DNA of 64,000 nt from Desmonostoc muscorum FACHB-395 (GTDB lineage: Bacteria > Cyanobacteriota > Cyanobacteriia > Cyanobacteriales > Nostocaceae), in the NCBI RefSeq assembly GCF_014698035.1, contig NZ_JACJSF010000029.1, positions 26,086 through 90,085 on the forward strand, written 5' to 3'. Position 1 is the first letter of the stretch; every line of letters begins with the position of its first letter. The notes below the pieces were generated by a model. The model saw only the letters and a program-made list of their open reading frames with translations, searched no databases and was not told where the DNA came from. The position numbers were made by a program, and so were the translations under genes. This document shows positions 48,264 to 57,373 of the stretch, one piece after another.

Positions 48264-50162
48264 ATGATCGGCAAGCTACTAGACCATCGTTACCAAGTAA
48301 TTCGAGTCCTCGCAATGGGAGGATTTGGTCAAACTTATATTGCCCAAGATACTAGGCGGCCCGGCAACCCCATTTGCGTTGTCAAGCACCTCAAACCCGG
48401 AACTGACCCCAGAGTTTTTGATACTGCTAAACGCCTGTTCAACAGCGAAGCCGAAACCTTAGAAAAACTGGGCAACCATGACCAAATACCCAGGCTGCTA
48501 GCATATTTTGATGAAAACCAAGAATTTTATTTAGTACAAGAATATATTGAAGGACATACCCTAGCGGAAGAACTTACACCTGGTAAACGCTGGAGTGAAA
48601 GCCAAGTAATTCAACTATTACAAGAAGTTCTGGAAATTCTCGAATTTGTCCACAGCCAAGGCGTTATTCATCGGGACATCAAACCGGATAATATCATCCG
48701 TCGCGCCTCAGATAATAAGTTAGTTTTAGTGGACTTTGGGGCAGTGAAGCAACTGCGTACACAGATGGTAACAGTGGGGGGACAAGCATCTGCCACAGTC
48801 GTTATTGGCACTCCTGGCTATATGCCCACAGAACAAGGGCAAGGCAAACCCCGCCCTAACAGTGATATTTATTCCCTCGGCATCATCGCTATTCAAGCAC
48901 TAACAGGATTATTGCCAACAGCATTGCAAGAAGACCCAGAAACGGGCGAAATCATTTGGCAGCAATCAGTAACCGTAAACTACCGACTGGCGGCAGTGTT
49001 GACGAAGATGGTGCGTTATCACTTCAAAGACCGCTACCAAAACGCCACGGAAGCACTGCAAGCCTGTAAAGATGCGATTAATCCTGTAGCTACACTTTCC
49101 CAACCCCAAGAATCCACCAAATCTAGACATCAAGTATCTCGGCTGCAAACGGTTGCATTTGCACCAGCAAATCCTGTCAAACCTGTCCGTAAAGACTCTG
49201 GTAAATCCGACCCATGGCCAATATTAATTGGCATATTATTAGCGGGTGGTGCGGCTGCCTTAGTCGCAAATGTATATCCAACTGTGAAAAATTTAGCTTT
49301 AAATCTTACAGGTAAGGATACTACTTTAGTAAACAAATGCTCGGCTCTTGTCGTCGGAAATTCTAATATCCGTTCTGAACCTAGTTCGATAAATTCTGAT
49401 AATATTTTGCAAACAGTTGCTGATAACACCAGTTTTGAGGTGACTGGCAAGCGGACAAAACGAGGTTGGATAGAAGTTAAACTTAAATCTGGTCGTTTAG
49501 CTTGGGTACACCCAGCTGTGATCGTCAATAATCAAGAATGGGCTTCTTGCCTGCGCGAAAAAGGTATTGCAACTAAGACAGTAAATGATAGTAGCTTGAT
49601 TGCTACTCGACCGACTCCCAAGCCAAAAGCAAAATCTAGTGATGTAGCAACTCCCTTACTAGAAAAGCCGAAGGAGTCAACTGACAATGCGGACAAATCA
49701 GAACGATCGCAGCCTAGTGATAACAGTGCCAATATTATAGAGCAAGCAAAACAGAAGTATGATTCAGGGGATATAGTTGGAGCGATCGCACTTTTAAAAT
49801 CAATTCCAGCAAATGCTGCTTCTGGTATCCAAGAGACGAGCAAAATGATTGCCCAGTGGCAGGACGATTGGGCGAAAGCAGAGGCGTTATCTAATGAGAT
49901 CAACAAAGCAATAGATGATGGTAAATGGGATAAAGTTTTAGATTATAGAAACCATCCAGAAAAATTGCCTAATACTAAATACTGGCGAAACAAAATAGAA
50001 CCATTATTTAAACAAGCAGCCGAAAATCTGGCAAAACAGGCATTAACTCAACTAAAAAATCAAGGCAATCCGAAGAGTAGCCAACAAAAACTTCCCGATA
50101 CTAACCAACCTGCCACTAAAGAGAATCCCAATAGCACAGAAACTCCGAAAAGCAATTTTTAA
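48264..50162 (+). CDS. Membrane-anchored Ser/Thr protein kinase with SH3-like domain
   Basis: 632 aa. The kinase domain (about 10-280) has K41, HRDIKPDN with D138 and DFG at 157-159. A membrane helix (WPILIGILLAGGAAALVANVYP, about 326-347) separates it from an extracytoplasmic bacterial SH3 domain (about 362-430: NIRSEPSSINSDNILQTV, GWIEVKLKSGRLAWVHPAVI), a Pro/Lys-rich linker, and a helical TPR-like tail (EQAKQKYDSGDIVGAIALLKSIPA) that ends in a Pro/Thr/Asn-rich stretch. The SH3 suggests envelope or wall binding. It is paralogous to the kinase at 30477 in the catalytic part only. Confidence 0.92.
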   Translation: MIGKLLDHRYQVIRVLAMGGFGQTYIAQDTRRPGNPICVVKHLKPGTDPRVFDTAKRLFNSEAETLEKLGNHDQIPRLLAYFDENQEFYLVQEYIEGHTLAEELTPGKRWSESQVIQLLQEVLEILEFVHSQGVIHRDIKPDNIIRRASDNKLVLVDFGAVKQLRTQMVTVGGQASATVVIGTPGYMPTEQGQGKPRPNSDIYSLGIIAIQALTGLLPTALQEDPETGEIIWQQSVTVNYRLAAVLTKMVRYHFKDRYQNATEALQACKDAINPVATLSQPQESTKSRHQVSRLQTVAFAPANPVKPVRKDSGKSDPWPILIGILLAGGAAALVANVYPTVKNLALNLTGKDTTLVNKCSALVVGNSNIRSEPSSINSDNILQTVADNTSFEVTGKRTKRGWIEVKLKSGRLAWVHPAVIVNNQEWASCLREKGIATKTVNDSSLIATRPTPKPKAKSSDVATPLLEKPKESTDNADKSERSQPSDNSANIIEQAKQKYDSGDIVGAIALLKSIPANAASGIQETSKMIAQWQDDWAKAEALSNEINKAIDDGKWDKVLDYRNHPEKLPNTKYWRNKIEPLFKQAAENLAKQALTQLKNQGNPKSSQQKLPDTNQPATKENPNSTETPKSNF

Positions 50163-50237
50163 CAGTTATGAGTGTTTACATCCTTGGCAATACTTACAAA
50201 TAAACTCTGCCTCTTAAATTCACAGAAGCAGCCTCAT

Positions 50238-50265
50238 AAAAAAATTTCCAGGTAAAACCTGGAAA
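50238..50265 (-). terminator. Rho-independent terminator for the minus-strand gene
   Basis: TTTCCAGGT (50245-50253) pairs with ACCTGGAAA (50257-50265) over a 3-base loop; on the minus strand the stem is followed by seven T. It is 43 bases after the stop of the coiled-coil protein. Confidence 0.75.
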
Positions 50266-50307
50266 CGAGATTTTAAATCGGGTTTATCTGTTATTTGATT
50301 TTCCCGA

Positions 50308-50967
50308 TTAGTGCATTTCGTCATATTCTGGGGCTTCAACTCGTCTTGCTTCCATCCGCGAAGCAGGCAAAAACTCAGCGCGACGAACTGGAACCAAGGG
50401 CGGTGTATTTCCTTGGTAAGGGTGAATCACCTGTACAGTACGGGCTGGACGCTGCCGTGGCGAGAACAAAGCCAATACTCCAGCGACGACAACACCACCA
50501 CCAATAGTCAGAGTTGCGCCTCCAACAGCCCAAAGCATGGGTGAAGACCACCAAGAAGTTTGCGGCTGGAGTGCTGCTACTTTTTGTTGGTTATACTGCT
50601 GGGCTTGTTGCCACTGCTGCTGAGTATTGAAATTTTGAACTTGTCCTTGGAGTTGTTGATTTTGCAACTTCAACTGTTCATTGTCGTTCTTTAAACGCTC
50701 CAGCTGCATCTGCGTATTCAGCTTTTCCATCTCCAGGCGTTGGTCAGCGCTGGTAGCAGTTGGTGGCTGATTCGGATTGGGATACATTGGTTGCCCATAA
50801 GGGCCGTAAGGATACATTTGTGGCTGCATTCCCGGTGCTACTACCCCTGGCATTTGCGGAGCAACAGCAAAATTAGGTTGTAGGGGGGTATTTGTTCCTT
50901 TGAGCAATACGAGAGCCGCCAGCCCAGCTACGGCGACCCCGCCGATAAACGCCATACTCTCACTCAT
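50308..50967 (-). CDS. Two-TM coiled-coil protein
   Basis: 219 aa. Membrane helix 1 (MAFIGGVAVAGLAALVLL, about 5-22), a Pro/Tyr/Gly-rich linker with PYGPYGQPMYPNPNQP, a Gln/Leu coiled coil (about 75-125, EKLNTQMQLERLKNDNEQLK), membrane helix 2 (MLWAVGGATLTIGGGVVVAGVLAL, about 144-167) and a basic, Arg-rich C-terminus. No family recognised. The Tyr/Pro-rich linker is low complexity. It stands alone, with a terminator. Confidence 0.65.
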   Translation of the reverse strand: MSESMAFIGGVAVAGLAALVLLKGTNTPLQPNFAVAPQMPGVVAPGMQPQMYPYGPYGQPMYPNPNQPPTATSADQRLEMEKLNTQMQLERLKNDNEQLKLQNQQLQGQVQNFNTQQQWQQAQQYNQQKVAALQPQTSWWSSPMLWAVGGATLTIGGGVVVAGVLALFSPRQRPARTVQVIHPYQGNTPPLVPVRRAEFLPASRMEARRVEAPEYDEMH

Positions 50968-51209
50968 CGCCTTTGCTCCTCAATTGCGACGTAACTATAA
51001 TCATTTGTGACTGACTCACTCTCACACTCACACTCATAAATTATGCCTACTTGACTTCACATAATACTCAAACTATAAGCGACCGTATCAGCTAGTTTTT
51101 TTACATCATGATATCTGATGTTAATATTCAAAACCATAATGGTCAAATTGTCTACCAAACAAGGATAGAAAAACTACGCTGTTATACTTATTTAATCTAC
51201 TTTTCCGTT

Positions 51210-52028
51210 CTAATCAAGAGGAGTATTTGTGCTGGTTTTGATGGCTGCTTTGAGACTTTGGCAAAATTGGGCGATCGCATTTAGTCCTTGCTCTGGTGTG
51301 CCTTCTGCCAACCGTTTGACAACAGCGCTACCCACGATCGCTGCATCTGCGCCCCATTCCTTTACCTGACGGGCTTGTGCCGCTTCGGAGATGCCAAAGC
51401 CTACACCAATGGGTTTCTCAGTAACACCACGAATTTGTTTGAGTAAATCGGACACGCGGTTTTCCAGTTGCGATCGCATTCCTGTAACCCCAGTGACGCT
51501 GACTAAATAAATAAATCCTTGAGAAGAATGAGCGATCGCTTCGATTCGTTTAGCATCGCTGGTGGGAGCTACCAATAAGATTACATCAATTCCCATCTCC
51601 TTAGCTGGTTCGAGCAAGCCTGCTGCTTCTTCCAAGGGCAAATCTGGTACTACTAATCCTGCTACCCCAGCCGCAGCTATTTCCTGGAGAAATTTATCAA
51701 TTCCCCGATGCAAAATTGGGTTGTAATAGATAAACAGAACAATGGGCGATCGCAATTTGGGAGTAATCCCTTGCAACATTTCCAGTACATGCTCCAATTT
51801 GGTGCCCCTTTGTAGAGCGCGGGTAGCAGCAGCTTGAATTACTGGCCCATCAGCTAGAGGATCGGAATAAGGTATGCCCAGTTCAATAATATCGGCTCCA
51901 TTTTGATCTAGAACCTGCAAAGCTTTTGCTGTTGTTTCTAAATCTGGATCGCCAGCAGTAATAAACGGAATCAGAGCGCACTCATGATTCCGCCCAAGGG
52001 TTTCAAAGCAATCAGAAATCGCAGTCAT
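51210..52028 (-). CDS. trpA: Tryptophan synthase alpha chain
   Basis: 272 aa from ATG 52028. It cleaves indole-3-glycerol phosphate to indole and hands it to TrpB. The catalytic Glu is in [17 protein letters not shown] and the catalytic Asp in FITAGDPD; the C-terminal VGFGISEA and [13 protein letters not shown] close the barrel. A TTG three codons upstream (52037) is possible, but ATG gives the family N-terminus MTAISDCFE. It follows ndhL and the DUF3007-like gene on the same strand, a neighbourhood known in cyanobacteria. Confidence 0.96.
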   Translation of the reverse strand: MTAISDCFETLGRNHECALIPFITAGDPDLETTAKALQVLDQNGADIIELGIPYSDPLADGPVIQAAATRALQRGTKLEHVLEMLQGITPKLRSPIVLFIYYNPILHRGIDKFLQEIAAAGVAGLVVPDLPLEEAAGLLEPAKEMGIDVILLVAPTSDAKRIEAIAHSSQGFIYLVSVTGVTGMRSQLENRVSDLLKQIRGVTEKPIGVGFGISEAAQARQVKEWGADAAIVGSAVVKRLAEGTPEQGLNAIAQFCQSLKAAIKTSTNTPLD

Positions 52029-52034
52029 TTTAGT

Positions 52035-52138
52035 CAAGTGTCAATAGTCAGTGGTCATTGGTCAGTGGTCATTAGTCATGGGTCATTAGTAAAGGACAAA
52101 TGACTAATGACAAAGGACAAATAACAACTAACCAATGA
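52035..52138. repeat. GTCATTN heptamer array with inverted copies
   Basis: GTCAGTG/GTCATTG/GTCATTA units (52046-52089) are followed by their complement (AAATGACTAATGACAAAGGAC, 52098-52118), so the spacer between trpA and the DUF3007-like gene can fold on itself. Confidence 0.75.
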
Positions 52139-52143
52139 TAACT

Positions 52144-52455
52144 TTACACCTGAGATTGCTCTTCTTGTTCTATTTCAGCTTGAATTCGTGCTAGCTCTTC
52201 TGGAGTAAGCTCATCTAGCCGCTTTTGCAGAAAGTCTTGCTCATATTGTTCCCGTTGTTGGTGGTAGGTCATTTTTTGTCCCACCGCACGGAAAAAATAG
52301 GTCGCTAACCAGCCAATTAACCCACTGACTAGTAAGACTTGGCTCCATATACCAGCTTTCTGAGTGTCCAAACCGACTAGCTGCAACATTACATAAGCCA
52401 AGCCGCCGGCAATAAAAACACCTAAGCCAATTCCAATAGCGTCAATCCGTCGCAT
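52144..52455 (-). CDS. DUF3007-like membrane protein
   Basis: 103 aa. Two membrane helices (about 6-25, AIGIGLGVFIAGGLAYVMLQLVG region, and 36-55, SQVLLVSGLIGWLATYFF), then a charged coiled tail ending LTPEELARIQAEIEQEEQ. DUF3007 proteins occur in cyanobacteria and plastids next to ndhL; the function is unknown. It is 25 bases from ndhL on the same strand, so the two are probably co-transcribed. Confidence 0.82.
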   Translation of the reverse strand: MRRIDAIGIGLGVFIAGGLAYVMLQLVGLDTQKAGIWSQVLLVSGLIGWLATYFFRAVGQKMTYHQQREQYEQDFLQKRLDELTPEELARIQAEIEQEEQSQV

Positions 52456-52480
52456 GAGAGTTATGACCTACCAATTCTCG

Positions 52481-52693
52481 TTAAACTTGAACTTGTCGCC
52501 GTTGGGGTCGGAAATTTGCAAACGGCGATAGAACCAACAAACCTGGAAAAAAGAAAAACACCAAAAAGTACATCAACAAACGCTCGATGGAGCTAGCTAC
52601 ATACCAACGCTGCTTCAGGTAGAACAATACAGCAATGGGGATTACCAGAAGGTAAGCTCCAGCCAAAATCAGATATAGCAGGGCGACAATCAT
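52481..52693 (-). CDS. ndhL: NAD(P)H-quinone oxidoreductase subunit L
   Basis: 70 aa. A small NDH-1 subunit of the thylakoid membrane, needed for respiration and cyclic electron flow. Two membrane helices ([25 protein letters not shown] and [19 protein letters not shown]) and the linking [12 protein letters not shown] match the family, as does the basic tail. The length is standard. Context with the DUF3007-like gene and trpA downstream supports the call. Confidence 0.93.
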   Translation of the reverse strand: MIVALLYLILAGAYLLVIPIAVLFYLKQRWYVASSIERLLMYFLVFFFFPGLLVLSPFANFRPQRRQVQV

Positions 52694-53062
52694 AACTTTT
52701 TTGGTCTAAGCATCTGTTTTCCATCATAGGCTGAAGAGCCAAACTGAGGGAAGTATAATCATGATGCTTTCAATATCATTACGCGATAATTCCTTTTTTT
52801 ATCCAAATTGATTGATAAAAGCTAATTTTATGCTATTATCTTAAATCTACTAGCAAACAAATGCTTTAGTCACACAAGATGAGAAACTCATCTAGGTTGA
52901 TTACGAATAAAACTTCCGATTTGGGAAGCGATCGCACAATCTAGAAAAAATATTTTCAATCTAGTTGGACAAAAGACACAATTGATGGTGGAATAGATAA
53001 GGCGGTATTTGCTGCCTCCAAAAATAACTAGGTTTATATCTAGTTAATTACCAAACACCTGC
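52694..53062. other. Spacer between ndhL and trnL(UAA)
   Basis: A 369-base A/T-rich region between outward-facing units. It carries one HIP1 site (GCGATCGC, 52928-52935) and must contain the promoters of ndhL and trnL. No other structure recognised. Confidence 0.4.
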
Positions 53063-53096
53063 GGGGGTGTGGCGGAATGGTAGACGCTACGGACTT

Positions 53097-53396
53097 AGAT
53101 AACTGAGCCTTGAAGGAGAAATCCCTCAAGTGGAAGCTCTCAAACTCAGGGAAACCTAAATCTGGTGACAGACATGGCAATCCTGAGCCAAGCCGAAGAA
53201 AGTCCTGAGTCATGAGTGTTGAGTGCTGAGTAAATTTAAAACTCTAACTCCTAACTCTTAACTCATAAATGTTCGGAAGGTGCAGAGACCCGACGGGAGC
53301 TACCCTAACGTAAAGTCGAGGGTAAAGGGAGAGTCCAATTCTCAAAACCTGATTTGGCTATTGCCATGAGGTAGCAGTGAAAACTGCGGGAGGATG
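53097..53396 (+). ncRNA. Self-splicing group I intron (trnL-UAA type)
   Basis: 300 nt inserted after the first anticodon base. The intron ends in G (53396), as required. The core elements are visible in order: P element GGAGAAATCCCTCAAG, Q/P GGTGACAGACATGGCAATCCTGAG region with AGCCAAGCCGAAG, R element GGTGCAGAGACCCGACGGG (53279-53297) and S element AACGTAAAGTCGAGGG. No homing-endonuclease gene. This intron is shared by cyanobacteria and plastids. Its P6b stem is expanded by heptamer repeats. Confidence 0.93.
53204..53268 (+). repeat. Heptanucleotide-expanded P6b stem in the trnL intron
   Basis: Four TGAGTNN units on the 5' arm (53204-53231) face four ACTCNTA units on the 3' arm (53239-53268), so the expansion keeps base pairing. 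Such degenerate heptads in P6b are known from Nostoc trnL introns. Confidence 0.85.
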
Positions 53397-53564
53397 AAAA
53401 TCCGTTGACCGTAATAGGTCGTGTGGGTTCAAGTCCCTCCACCCCCACTAAAAATTGAAAATGCCAAAAAGCTTTTCTTGTGACTTTACCCATAACTTTG
53501 CCGCAACGGTAAGCTTATGCTTCCAATAAAGAGTGGCAAGGTTATGGTTCCAAACAAATTTCTC

Positions 53565-53597
53565 TTCGCGCTGCCCTTAAAGCAGCGCGAAATTTTT
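53565..53597 (+). terminator. Strong rho-independent terminator
   Basis: TTCGCGCTGC (53565-53574) pairs fully with GCAGCGCGAA (53582-53591), a 7-base loop, then A and five T. It is 118 bases after trnL and could end that transcript. The rest of the 328-base spacer 53448-53775 shows nothing else recognisable. Confidence 0.8.
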
Positions 53598-53775
53598 ATT
53601 GCGAAAACATCCTGGTTTAGCCAATAGCCTTGAAATAGCTACCTCACTAGGATAAATACCTTCAGTGTGAACTTGCCTAACAGCTTGTTTTACTTAGATT
53701 TTTTGAATGGCTATTTCTAGGGTTAACATATTGGGCAATAGGTAGAAGGGAATGGGTAATGGGAATGCTTTTATT

Positions 53776-54360
53776 CTATTCCCCATTCCCTGGTTCAAGA
53801 GTTAAACCGCGATAGACTTGTTCAACGGGGAAATTGAGGTTAATGCTTTTGAGTTCGATTGTGTCGCCTGCTTTGTAGTTGATAATCAACCAGTCGCCTG
53901 CATCGTTTTTGTGATACAGGTCGATTTCGATGCTGGTGGAACTGACTAGTAGGTAATCGATTAAGACTGGGTTTTGGCGGTACATTCGGAATTTGCCGCC
54001 TCTGTCGTAGGCTTCGGTGCTGGCGGAAAGGACTTCGACAATGAGGCAGGGGTAGGTAATATATTGAGTTGTGGTTTTATCGCGATCGTCGCAGGTAACG
54101 GTGGCATCTGGGTAGGTATAGTTATTGCTGCCAAAGATATTGACTTTGACATCAGAATTTCCGGTGATGCAACCTGTATTTTCTAAGTGGTTGTCGAACA
54201 TGGCGGTGAAGCGGATGGCGATACGACCGTGATTGACGCTGCCGCCAGTCATGGCGTAAACTTCGCCGTTGATATACTCGTGCTTTTCCAGTTGGGTTGC
54301 TTCCCAGGCAAAGTACTCGTCTGGGGTGAGGTGGGGGGCGTTGCCTTTGGCTGCGATCAT
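53776..54360 (-). CDS. Uma2-family (DUF820) putative nuclease
   Basis: 194 aa from ATG 54360, preceded by CCAGGAG. The family signature is clear: LTPDEYFAWEATQLEKHEYINGEVYAMTGG, NHGRIAIRF, CITGNSDVKVN, YTYPDATVTCDD, YPCLIVEVLSASTEAYDRGGKF and IDYLLVSS. Uma2 proteins adopt a PD-(D/E)XK nuclease fold and are amplified in cyanobacteria; in vivo function unknown. The longer frame from 54393 adds 11 residues without a conserved start. It stands alone. Confidence 0.9.
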   Translation of the reverse strand: MIAAKGNAPHLTPDEYFAWEATQLEKHEYINGEVYAMTGGSVNHGRIAIRFTAMFDNHLENTGCITGNSDVKVNIFGSNNYTYPDATVTCDDRDKTTTQYITYPCLIVEVLSASTEAYDRGGKFRMYRQNPVLIDYLLVSSTSIEIDLYHKNDAGDWLIINYKAGDTIELKSINLNFPVEQVYRGLTLEPGNGE

Positions 54361-54456
54361 TGTGGGGAAACTCCTGGATTGGATGACTCGCACACTTTCA
54401 TATAGAAAAATCCCTGCTGCACTTTATTTTACACAAATAGATTTATCCGTAATGCC

Positions 54457-54633
54457 CTACTCTTCGTCTAACAATGCTTGTTCATCAAGGAAGGTTTGTA
54501 GCCGGATCTCATAATCTTCATAGTTAAAGTTCATATAATGCTTGGCTGTAAAGTAGTTTGCCGTCCAAGGGATACTCTTATAATTATTGAGACTAAGTAA
54601 TTTCACTGGGGTTTTTGATGAAGTATTAAACAA
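54457..54633 (-). CDS. Possible small ORF or C-terminal gene remnant
   Basis: 58 codons from TTG 54633 (or shorter from GTG 54606), ending in a coherent acidic tail: SIPWTANYFTAKHYMNFNYE then DYEIRLQTFLDEQALLDEE. Aromatic and acidic composition looks protein-like and not like the repeats nearby. There is an in-frame stop 4 codons upstream of the TTG and no clear ribosome-binding site. It may be the remnant of a longer gene. The rest of the 422-base spacer 54361-54782 shows no other structure. Confidence 0.3.
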   Translation of the reverse strand: MFNTSSKTPVKLLSLNNYKSIPWTANYFTAKHYMNFNYEDYEIRLQTFLDEQALLDEE

Positions 54634-54782
54634 TTTGGATTTAATACTTTATTTATGGTCGGATTTTATCAAATTTGTGTAAAAAGATCACTGAATTTCA
54701 GAAGAATAGATTGATGCTAGTGTTCACCAAGGTTAAGCTGGTAATAATATGAACAGGAAGCCTTTTTGTCCTGATAACTGGA

Positions 54783-56099
54783 ATGAACGCTAATAGTTTA
54801 TCAATTAGTCAGGAAAATCCCCATAGTGTTACATCTAACTCTAGCCAGATAAATGTGCAAATTGCACAAGAAGAGGTTTATAGCTTCTTCGTGGAAATTG
54901 TCAAAAAACTGTCACCAGATGATGTTTTGCGAGAATTCAAAGGTTTATTTATAGACGGTCTTGATTCAGAAGAGTCAGATTATATTCCTGGGATATACAG
55001 TATTTTTTTAGATGATAATGAGCAAGAACTATGTAATACACTCAAGCGGTGTTGCTACATTATAGTTAATAATTGGAAGACTAATCGAAAAGATAAATAT
55101 ATCCAAGAATTAGTTAATTTATTTGTTAACGAAAATCTCAAGATCAAAGACAATAACGATCCAGTAGTAAAGATTTGTAAGACTTGGTTAGAGAATTTTG
55201 TCAACAGCAAAGACTACCAAGAATTGAAATTGTTTGCTGATAAATATGATGAATCATCTAAAGGTCATTGGGCTAATCGCTATAGTTCTTATTTATTAAT
55301 CGATCAATCTGTTAATAAAAATAATCCCATAGAGCAGCAAGAGGCTGCTAGAAAGCTTTCTAAACAGATAAAAGAAAAATTTAAGTTTGAACTGGCAATG
55401 TATATTGCTCGTTCTCAATCTACCGTTTCTAGCACAGCACGCTATAAAAATCCTAGTGTTTTGGGAGACCAGGCTCTACGTTTAATTAAAGCAATTGTTT
55501 TAAAAAGAGGGGTTTTTAGTCATGAGAATATTGCTCATATATTTCTCAAACAAACTCAAAATCAAACTCTAGAACAATTTAAAATTAATCTCGAAAAATA
55601 TCTATTTCTTTCTGTAGGCAAACAAGAATCAGTTGAGACTTGGAAGCAGCAGTTTATAGATGTTTTATCAGCATGGAAGAAGGATTATAATCAGGAAGTT
55701 ATTACTAAAGAATTGTTTTTGAGAACTTGTAATCGAGTCATCGATTACTTGACAATAGAAAACAGCAAAGAACCTTCGTCATTATTTATCTTATTAATTA
55801 GTCAAGGTCATGCTCTAACGTTGGTAATTATACTTTTGAAAATAATTCTAATTTGTAATAATTCCCGTCGTCATTTAGAAACTCGGATTGCTCATCTGAT
55901 TCGTTTTTACGAAAACTATTCTGAAGATGAATGTAAAGGTGTAATCAATTTTATGGAGATTTTTAATATCACGTTTGCAATTTATGCAGAAAATGTAGAA
56001 TATAACTTGATTAAGATGGAAGAACAAAGCAGTAATCCGCAGTTGAATCTAGATGGTTATCGTGTGTTTTCACAGATGAAAGTAGATAGACCCAAATGA
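54783..56099 (+). CDS. Large helical protein of unknown function
   Basis: 438 aa, soluble, mostly alpha-helical, A/T-rich codon use compared with the housekeeping genes. After a Ser/Asn-rich lead (1-25) come VYSFFVEIVKKLSPDDVLREFKGLF, Cys/Asn-containing helices LCNTLKRCCYIIVNNWKTNRKDKYIQELVNLFV, and later GDQALRLIKAIVLKRGVFSHENIAHIFLKQ and TRIAHLIRFYENYSEDECKGVINFMEIF. No signal peptide; one hydrophobic stretch (SLFILLISQGHALTLVIILLKIILI, about 337-361) could be a buried helix. No family recognised. It is convergent with the membrane protein at 56115. Confidence 0.7.
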   Translation: MNANSLSISQENPHSVTSNSSQINVQIAQEEVYSFFVEIVKKLSPDDVLREFKGLFIDGLDSEESDYIPGIYSIFLDDNEQELCNTLKRCCYIIVNNWKTNRKDKYIQELVNLFVNENLKIKDNNDPVVKICKTWLENFVNSKDYQELKLFADKYDESSKGHWANRYSSYLLIDQSVNKNNPIEQQEAARKLSKQIKEKFKFELAMYIARSQSTVSSTARYKNPSVLGDQALRLIKAIVLKRGVFSHENIAHIFLKQTQNQTLEQFKINLEKYLFLSVGKQESVETWKQQFIDVLSAWKKDYNQEVITKELFLRTCNRVIDYLTIENSKEPSSLFILLISQGHALTLVIILLKIILICNNSRRHLETRIAHLIRFYENYSEDECKGVINFMEIFNITFAIYAENVEYNLIKMEEQSSNPQLNLDGYRVFSQMKVDRPK

Positions 56100-56114
56100 G
56101 TTTTGCCTAATTTA

Positions 56115-57032
56115 TTATTTAGGAAGGCGTTCGTCTAAGTAAGCGAGGGTAGCGCCAGCAGTTTCAGCTAGAATACTAATGAGGCGATATAGAGCGATCG
56201 CACTGAATACTAGGGCCGCTGGAAAGTGATGTTGCAAAAGTTGATATGCAGTCGCTTCAAACACACCTAATCCACCAGGCGCACCCGGAATCACAAAACC
56301 TAAGAGCCAAGCGCAACTAAAAGCCCCTAGCAACAAAGGAATTTGATTTACGTTCAACGAACCTAGGGCGGACATAGTTAATATAAACCCAGTGGCGCGT
56401 AGTCCCATAAAGCCCAACTCTCCTAATAAAGGGCGTAAAGGGTAGCTTTTAAGACTGAAGGGAACAGTTGGTTGAGTTGTAGCAGCAGACTTTTTTGCTT
56501 TTAATCTGTATAAAAAGCGAATAACTGGGTTTAAAAACCGGGGATGAATTGCACAAAGAACTAGAGCTAAACTCAATAATTGTAGTACTTGAATAGCAAG
56601 GGTAGTATTAGCTGCCGCAAATTGGCTACTGCATAAGACAATGATGATTAAAGCAGCCGCTAGCATGAGTAGGGGTTCTAGCAAAACGCTTAAGGTGGCT
56701 GCACCAGCAGAAACATTGGCTTTTTTGGCGGCGACAATTCGCCCGTAGTGATGCCAGATATTACCTGGTAAATACTTAGCAATGTTTGTTTTTAGGTAAA
56801 CTTGGATAAATTGGGGAGATGATACAGGTTGATTTAACTCTTGCAGAATCCAAGTCCAAATCCAGCCTGCCCAAGTATGTGCTAGTAAAGTTACCCCTGT
56901 AGCGATCGCTATAATTGCCCATCCTACCCCATCAATGCGGATAGCAGTCACTCCAATCCAATTATCTTTCAAGGCTTTTGCTAAAAAAAACAGTGTTCCG
57001 CCCAAAATTATCCAGCGTAAAAATTGCTTCAT
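56115..57032 (-). CDS. LPG-synthase-transmembrane-region (UPF0104/YbhN) protein
   Basis: 305 aa with about eight membrane helices. The family signature is LAHTWAGWIWTWILQELNQP, YLKTNIAKYLPGNIWHHYGRI near residue 90, and GFVIPGAPGGLGVFEATAYQLL near residue 250. Members include the flippase part of MprF and glycolipid or hopanoid transporters; which lipid is moved here is unknown. There is no aminoacyl-transfer domain, so it is not a full MprF. Confidence 0.88.
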   Translation of the reverse strand: MKQFLRWIILGGTLFFLAKALKDNWIGVTAIRIDGVGWAIIAIATGVTLLAHTWAGWIWTWILQELNQPVSSPQFIQVYLKTNIAKYLPGNIWHHYGRIVAAKKANVSAGAATLSVLLEPLLMLAAALIIIVLCSSQFAAANTTLAIQVLQLLSLALVLCAIHPRFLNPVIRFLYRLKAKKSAATTQPTVPFSLKSYPLRPLLGELGFMGLRATGFILTMSALGSLNVNQIPLLLGAFSCAWLLGFVIPGAPGGLGVFEATAYQLLQHHFPAALVFSAIALYRLISILAETAGATLAYLDERLPK

Positions 57033-57373
57033 GAATTTAGTAATTTAACGGTTGAGCAACAAGGGGCCAATGCCTCTACGATTGCAGTACATCAGCTACC
57101 TATTAAAAGCTTTTGAAGTATAAAACAGCTTGATATAGTGCTTTTTACGAAAAGTATATTACTTTATTTTATATCTCTCTAGAGTTAGATAAAAATATTA
57201 TTCATGTACTAATTAAAATGTAGCCTGCGCTAGAGGTAAAGAGCCTTTTATTATTCATATCCTTGATAGAGGTTATCGAAACTGAGCGAACCAAAACAAG
57301 CACAATAACTTGCTGACCAATTCAATGATTCAGCAAACACTTAACTTATTAATATTTCAGTAAGGAGGGCTAC
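57033..57373. other. Spacer upstream of the lipoprotein pair
   Basis: 341 A/T-rich bases between outward-facing genes. It must hold the promoters for the lipoprotein and the membrane protein. No repeat or RNA is recognised. Confidence 0.35.

Larger units (their letters stand above)
53063..53447 (+). tRNA. trnL: tRNA-Leu(UAA) split by a group I intron
   Basis: The 5' exon (53063-53096) gives acceptor GGGGGTG, the D-arm GCGGAATGGTAGACGC and the first half of the anticodon arm ending CTT. The 3' exon (53397-53447) starts AAAATCCG and gives the variable arm, T-arm GTGGGTTCAAGTCCCTC and acceptor CACCCCC plus A73; CCA is not encoded. The seven acceptor pairs all match, and the joined exons make an 85-nt tRNA with anticodon UAA (intron after the anticodon U). 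The T-stem has one U-U mismatch in this reading. Confidence 0.95.

Noticed and set aside
54187..54514. Forward-strand frames opposite the Uma2 gene
   Set aside because: They are the complement of a well-recognised Uma2 gene and have no supporting motif.
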